A stretch of DNA of 32,312 nucleotides from NCBI GenBank assembly GCA_023409435.1, contig JAEYHP010000030.1:1-32312 (forward strand), read 5' to 3'. Made by a program: the position numbers and the translations under genes. Position 1 is the stretch's first letter; each line of letters starts with the position of its first letter. The notes beneath the pieces were generated by a model. It did not search any database. It had not been told where the DNA came from and saw only the letters and a program-made list of their open reading frames with translations. This document shows, in pieces, positions 28,980 through 32,312 of the stretch. This DNA comes from Bacillota bacterium (GTDB lineage: Bacteria; Bacillota; Clostridia; Christensenellales; CAG-138).

Positions 28980-30848
28980 ATGAGGCGGATAACGGACTTC
29001 TTTCGGGATGAGGAAAAGCGGACCATTTTATTTTTGATTCTTTCGGGCATTTCTTTGATAGCAAGCTTCTTTTTTAAAACATTGGCAATCGATCCCGCGT
29101 GGGTCGCGGTGCTGTTGTGCGGCATTCCCATATTGATCGACGCGGGCACCGGCCTTTTTACGCGTTTTGATATCAAGGCGGATTTGCTGGTTTCGCTTGC
29201 GCTCATCGCCTCAATCATCATAGGCGAGGTGTTTGCAGCGGGCGAGGTCGCGTTTATCATGGCCATCGGCGCCATGCTGGAGCAGCGCACGGTCAAAAAA
29301 GCGCGGGCGGGCATTGAAAAACTCGTACGCCTTACTCCGCGCACGGCGCGCGTCGTAATGGAAGGGGAGGAACGCGTCATTCCCGCCGAGCAGGTGCGGG
29401 TAGGGGACCTGTTATGCGTGCACGCCGGGGAAACCATACCGGTGGACGGCGTGATCGTATCCGGCGAGACCACGGTGGATCAATCGGTCATGACGGGCGA
29501 ATCGATGCCCGTGGATAAATGCGCGGGCGATACGGTAAAAAGCGGCACGGTCAACCGTTTCGGCTCCTTCAACATGCAGGCCGAAAAGGTGGGAGAGGAC
29601 AGCTCCTTACAGCGCATGATCCGCCTGGTAGAATCGGCGGACGCGGGCAAAGCGAAGATCGTGGGCATTGCGGACCGCTGGGCCACGTGGATCGTCATAA
29701 TTGCCCTTGTCAGCGCAATCGCCACATGGGTCATCACGGGGGAGGCCATCCGCGCGGTTACCATACTCGTCGTGTTCTGCCCCTGCGCGCTGGTGTTGGC
29801 GACGCCCACCGCCATTATGGCGGGTATCGGCAACGCGACCCGCTCCGGCGTGCTCATACGGCAGGGGGACGCTTTAGAGCGGCTGGCGCAGGTACAGGAC
29901 ATCGCGTTCGACAAGACCGGAACGCTTACGTTCGGGCAGCCTGCCGTTGTACATATCGCACCGTTTGCGCAGGAGGAAACGGAGGAATCGCTGCTGTACG
30001 CGGCCGCTACGGCGGAGCTGCACGCGGAACACCCGTTGGGCAACGCGATTGTGGCGCATTACCGGGCTTCGCATGGTGTGGCGCTGCAGCCGGAAAGCTT
30101 TCAATTGCTGCCGGGGCGGGGCGTAACGGCAAGGCTAAGTGGGCGCGTGATATCCGCGGGCAACGAAAAGCTGATGGCGGAAAAAACCGGCGCAAATCTC
30201 CCCGAAGAGGTGTTGGGGCTTGCAACGCATTATAAGGAACAGGGCTGTACAACAATCTATGTGGCGAAGGATGAAACGCTCCTCGGCATGATCGCGCTTT
30301 CGGATACCATACGCCCGGACGCGGGGGATACGGTGAGCAAGCTGCACAATATCGGCATAAAGAGCCTGCTTTTGACGGGAGATATTCCGCAGGCGGCGCA
30401 AACTATCGCGGCTTTGGCCGGCGTAAAGGATGTGCGCGCGGGTCTTGAGCCGGAGGATAAGCTTAACGCGATACGCGCGCTCGAACAAGGCGGGGAATTC
30501 GTTTGCATGGTGGGGGACGGCATCAACGACGCGCCCGCATTGAAATCCGCGCACGTGGGCATCGCGATGGGCGGTATCGGCAGCGATATCGCCATAGACG
30601 CGGCGGATATCGCGCTGGTGCGCGACGACATCAAGGAGCTTCCGCATCTGTTCCTGCTTGCAAAAAAAACGATGCGGGTCATCCGCGCCAACCTGATCTT
30701 ATCTATGGCACTCAACTTCGCGTCCATACTCCTTGCCATGCTCGGCGTATTAGGCCCCGTCGCGGGCGCACTTTTGCACAATGTGGGTTCTGTGGCGGTT
30801 ATATTGCATTCGGCCACGCTGTTGAGATGGAGAAAGCGCGGGTATTAG
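28980..30848 (+). CDS. Heavy-metal translocating P1B-type ATPase, probably copper
   Basis: A 622-residue metal pump. Visible: actuator TGES (VMTGESMPVD), transmembrane CPC at Cys267/Cys269 in FCPCALVLATP, phosphorylation Asp311 in DKTGTLT, HP motif in AEHPLGNA, ATP site GDGINDAPAL and a C-terminal helix pair with LLHNVGSVAVILHSATLL. There is no N-terminal heavy-metal-binding domain, so it is shorter than typical CopA (about 800 residues). CPC fits Cu, Zn or Cd; the CsoR gene and operator favour copper. The terminal HNVGS motif is more like zinc/cadmium types, so the metal is not certain. The ATG at 28980 is chosen, with AAAGGGAG just upstream; a TTG 21 bp earlier is possible. Confidence 0.93.
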   Translation: MRRITDFFRDEEKRTILFLILSGISLIASFFFKTLAIDPAWVAVLLCGIPILIDAGTGLFTRFDIKADLLVSLALIASIIIGEVFAAGEVAFIMAIGAMLEQRTVKKARAGIEKLVRLTPRTARVVMEGEERVIPAEQVRVGDLLCVHAGETIPVDGVIVSGETTVDQSVMTGESMPVDKCAGDTVKSGTVNRFGSFNMQAEKVGEDSSLQRMIRLVESADAGKAKIVGIADRWATWIVIIALVSAIATWVITGEAIRAVTILVVFCPCALVLATPTAIMAGIGNATRSGVLIRQGDALERLAQVQDIAFDKTGTLTFGQPAVVHIAPFAQEETEESLLYAAATAELHAEHPLGNAIVAHYRASHGVALQPESFQLLPGRGVTARLSGRVISAGNEKLMAEKTGANLPEEVLGLATHYKEQGCTTIYVAKDETLLGMIALSDTIRPDAGDTVSKLHNIGIKSLLLTGDIPQAAQTIAALAGVKDVRAGLEPEDKLNAIRALEQGGEFVCMVGDGINDAPALKSAHVGIAMGGIGSDIAIDAADIALVRDDIKELPHLFLLAKKTMRVIRANLILSMALNFASILLAMLGVLGPVAGALLHNVGSVAVILHSATLLRWRKRGY

Positions 30849-30885
30849 AAGAAATTATTTTTCAGGGACTTTGCCCCCGAACCTC

Positions 30886-31275
30886 CACAGTTCGCAATGG
30901 TCACCCAAGGCTGTGGCAAGCCGCAGTCTTGGGCTTTCTTGCTCACTGGGCTTACGTCGCGCTGTGTCTGCCACAGGCAGCGCGCGACTTCGCCCCACCC
31001 AAGGGTTCTTGGGAATCCCTTCTTGGAAACGTCCTTAAATAGGACGTTTCCAGATATGGGTTCTTAGGGGCTTTCCGAAGGAAAGCGGGTTCGTTGCCCG
31101 GAGGGCAAAAACCGATCCGGTGAATCGGTTTTAGAACCCCGAGTACCTATATTTACGACCCTAAGCGGAGGTTTGGGGGGACGTAGCCGAGCGCCGCCAT
31201 TGACGGAATAAGCGAGGTGTAGTCCCAATGAGCAAGGAAGCACGAAATTCATCTGTGCGACCATTGCGAACTGTG
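30886..31275. repeat. Non-coding fold-back element with inverted ends and branched core
   Basis: The 455-bp gap 30849-31303 holds no gene. CACAGTTCGCAATGGTC (30886-30902) and its exact inverse complement (31259-31275) bound about 390 bp. A second pair, starting GCTTTCTTGCTCA at 30933 and ending GAGCAAGGAAGC at 31241, matches at 16 of 18 positions. Inside are a perfect hairpin (GGAAACGTCC 31025-31034 with GGACGTTTCC 31042-31051) and a cloverleaf: GGGTTCT (31058-31064) with AGAACCC (31133-31139) enclosing three hairpins (31070-31086, 31094-31108, 31109-31132). It resembles a MITE or a structured RNA cassette. No transposase is present. Confidence 0.7.
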
Positions 31276-31303
31276 GGCCAGAGCCTCCATTGATGCTCAT
31301 TTT

Positions 31304-32002
31304 TTACTCAAACCACCGTTTTTTTCGGTCCAAGTATCCGCGCAGAAGGTGCAGCGAATCGCAGAAGGGCTTGATTTTGGAATACCCGCAGCGGCACAGC
31401 ACCACGCGGTTGCGGATTTCGTACGCTTCGCCGTCCGCGCCCTCTATGGGGATACCGCCCTTTACGAACAGCCCGCAGCTTACGTTGCGGCCCGGGTCCT
31501 GCAACACCTCAATGGAGGGTTCATACTCCGGTTCTATCGTTTTCCCGGTTTGTTTATCGATGATATCCAAGCGCCCCGCGGGGCACTCCGTGGCGGCCTT
31601 TATGGCCAGGTCCCGGCAGGTGGGGTTATCCGACTGCTCCACAAGCTCCCAGGCGTCTCCCTGGTATGTGTGGCAAAAGCGCGCAAACGCGCAGCGCCCG
31701 TCGTCCAGCATGGTGAGCGTGGGGCCGTCGTATACCTTGGAGCGGCTTGCAAACGGTTCCTTTGACGCCGTTTCCGTACCATCGAATGCGCAATCCTTAT
31801 GCGCCCCGTCGCAAAACGGAGGGGTCTTTGTTTTGCCGCAGCGGCAAAGCGTATAGATCTCCGCCTGCGGGAGCGGCTTACCATCCTCATAGATATAATT
31901 TTTGCCGATGGCTTTAATGAGCTTTTCTCTGAGCGGGACGCCGCCCGTAACAACATACGGCCCGTCCTTTATGATTTTAATTTTCGGCTTTTTCTGCTCC
32001 AT
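31304..32002 (-). CDS. CDGSH-Fer4-CDGSH iron-sulfur protein
   Basis: A 232-residue protein with three metal sites. CDGSH site 1: Cys53, Cys55, Cys64, His68 (CRCGKTKTPPFCDGAH); site 2: Cys203, Cys205, Cys214, His218 (CRCGYSKIKPFCDSLH); each should bind a 2Fe-2S cluster. Between them, residues 100-145 contain CAFARFC, TCR and ECPAGRL (Cys104, 110, 129, 140), a divergent monocluster ferredoxin domain (DUF1271/Fer4_19 type). No signal peptide. A role in redox or iron-sulfur handling is likely; partners are unknown. The ATG at 32002 has GGAG 7 bp upstream. Confidence 0.9.
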   Translation of the reverse strand: MEQKKPKIKIIKDGPYVVTGGVPLREKLIKAIGKNYIYEDGKPLPQAEIYTLCRCGKTKTPPFCDGAHKDCAFDGTETASKEPFASRSKVYDGPTLTMLDDGRCAFARFCHTYQGDAWELVEQSDNPTCRDLAIKAATECPAGRLDIIDKQTGKTIEPEYEPSIEVLQDPGRNVSCGLFVKGGIPIEGADGEAYEIRNRVVLCRCGYSKIKPFCDSLHLLRGYLDRKKRWFE

Positions 32003-32047
32003 ATTCGATCTCCGTACGGGGAAATATGCATGGAAGTTATTCTATTT

Positions 32048-32077
32048 ATTATATGTCATAAGCAAACCCTTTGTACA
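32048..32077 (-). promoter_or_regulatory. Promoter of the CDGSH gene
   Basis: On the minus strand -10 TATAAT (32053-32048) and -35 TGTACA (32077-32072), spacer 18 bp, about 45 bp upstream of the ATG. Confidence 0.55.
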
Positions 32078-32103
32078 GCCGCGTATTGCCCGGCATAATC
32101 ACT

Positions 32104-32264
32104 AGGGCGTGTTTGAAAACTCAAAAATGCCGGATATTTTGAGGAAAAACAGAGCGAAACAAGGCAAAAACCGCAGGAATACTGGAGGTATTCCGAGGAT
32201 TTTTAACGATGTTGCAGCCCGTTTTGGCCAAAATAGACAATTGCCTTGGTTTTCAAACAGCCCT
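32104..32264. mobile_element. MITE-like element with terminal inverted repeats
   Basis: AGGGCGTGTTTGAAAAC (32104-32120) matches, with one inserted base, the inverse complement of GTTTTCAAACAGCCCT (32249-32264). Inside, CAAGGCAA (32160-32167) pairs with TTGCCTTG (32241-32248), and GGAATAC-TGGAG-GTATTCC forms a perfect hairpin near 32176-32194. About 161 bp, non-coding, so a non-autonomous MITE is the best reading. A TA flanks both ends (T at 32103, A at 32265), possibly part of the target site. It lies just upstream of the CDGSH promoter. Confidence 0.7.
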
Positions 32265-32312
32265 AAGCCGCGCATCGCCAATTTACGTCATCGTTGCACC
32301 TTGCCTATTTCG

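Noticed and set aside
30503..31042. A 179-codon forward frame over the end of the ATPase gene and the repeat.
   Set aside because: Out-of-frame shadow of the ATPase C-terminus continuing into the repeat; no start signal.
31064..31300. A 78-codon leftward frame inside the fold-back element.
   Set aside because: It spans the hairpins of the cloverleaf and has no ribosome binding site; best explained by the RNA-like or repeat structure.
1..32312. CRISPR array, prophage, integrase or rRNA genes.
   Set aside because: No regularly spaced direct repeats, Cas genes, phage genes, recombinases or rRNA sequence were seen on either strand.

Overview
The window looks like a chromosomal segment of a moderate-GC Gram-positive anaerobe of the Clostridia (Firmicutes). 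The evidence is: strong GGAGG-type ribosome binding sites, TTG starts, two class I cyclic-di-GMP riboswitches of clostridial type, an aldo/keto reductase with two ferredoxin-type 4Fe-4S motifs, CDGSH iron-sulfur proteins, a LytS-type 5TM sensor, and no outer-membrane genes. I cannot fix genus or species from sequence alone; most genes are ordinary chromosomal ones.

Layout. 1-116: 5' part of a leftward tRNA-Glu(CTC) and its promoter. 288-2668: UPF0303 heme-domain protein (-), a TetR regulator with a double operator translationally coupled to an alpha/beta hydrolase, then a remnant of a GH3 beta-glucosidase. 2716-4003: GNAT acetyltransferase and DUF998 membrane protein (-). 4218-8580: secreted SH3b-SH3b-GH18 glycosidase, a class C beta-lactamase-like serine hydrolase and a PdxA-family dehydrogenase. 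8639-12873: methyltransferase, VOC protein, Fe-S aldo/keto reductase (all -), a divergent MerR regulator and a membrane-anchored metallophosphoesterase. 12924-16218: P-loop kinase-like protein (-), a BTAD regulator with a degenerate GGDEF-like C-terminus (-), and, divergent from it, two tandem c-di-GMP-I riboswitches in front of a secreted transglutaminase-like protein.

16506-17149 holds a small zinc-ribbon gene (-) with a long, probably structured, untranslated leader or separate ncRNA. 17271-20827 is an exoA-maf-DUF3784-uvrC operon (DNA repair and nucleotide-pool cleaning) closed by a strong terminator. 21038-24123 carries a short LuxR-HTH protein, a lipoprotein, a small membrane protein and an AzgA-type purine permease flanked by GC-rich hairpins. 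24476-27613 is a two-component pair: LytS-like 5TM-PAS-PAS histidine kinase and REC-HD-GYP response regulator, a predicted c-di-GMP phosphodiesterase. 27615-28389 is a leftward pair of heme proteins (cytochrome b5-like lipoprotein and four-helix b-type membrane cytochrome). 28569-30848 is a CsoR-type repressor and a metal P-type ATPase with a CsoR-like operator between them. 30849-32312 holds two non-coding inverted-repeat elements flanking a CDGSH-Fer4-CDGSH iron-sulfur protein.

The most interesting theme is cyclic-di-GMP. The two riboswitch aptamers are 74-nt copies that differ at only two positions, and those two changes swap one base pair (A-U to G-C), which is direct evidence of RNA structure. 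The second aptamer's P1 stem appears to contain the Shine-Dalgarno sequence of the transglutaminase gene, and an upstream GGGG segment can compete for the same CCCC strand, giving a plausible translational OFF switch. The HD-GYP response regulator about 11 kb away and the GGDEF-like BTAD regulator divergent from the riboswitch make a local c-di-GMP circuit a testable hypothesis. Further candidates are the structured region upstream of the zinc-ribbon gene, the 390-bp branched fold-back element after the metal ATPase, and the two-gene heme electron-transfer module.
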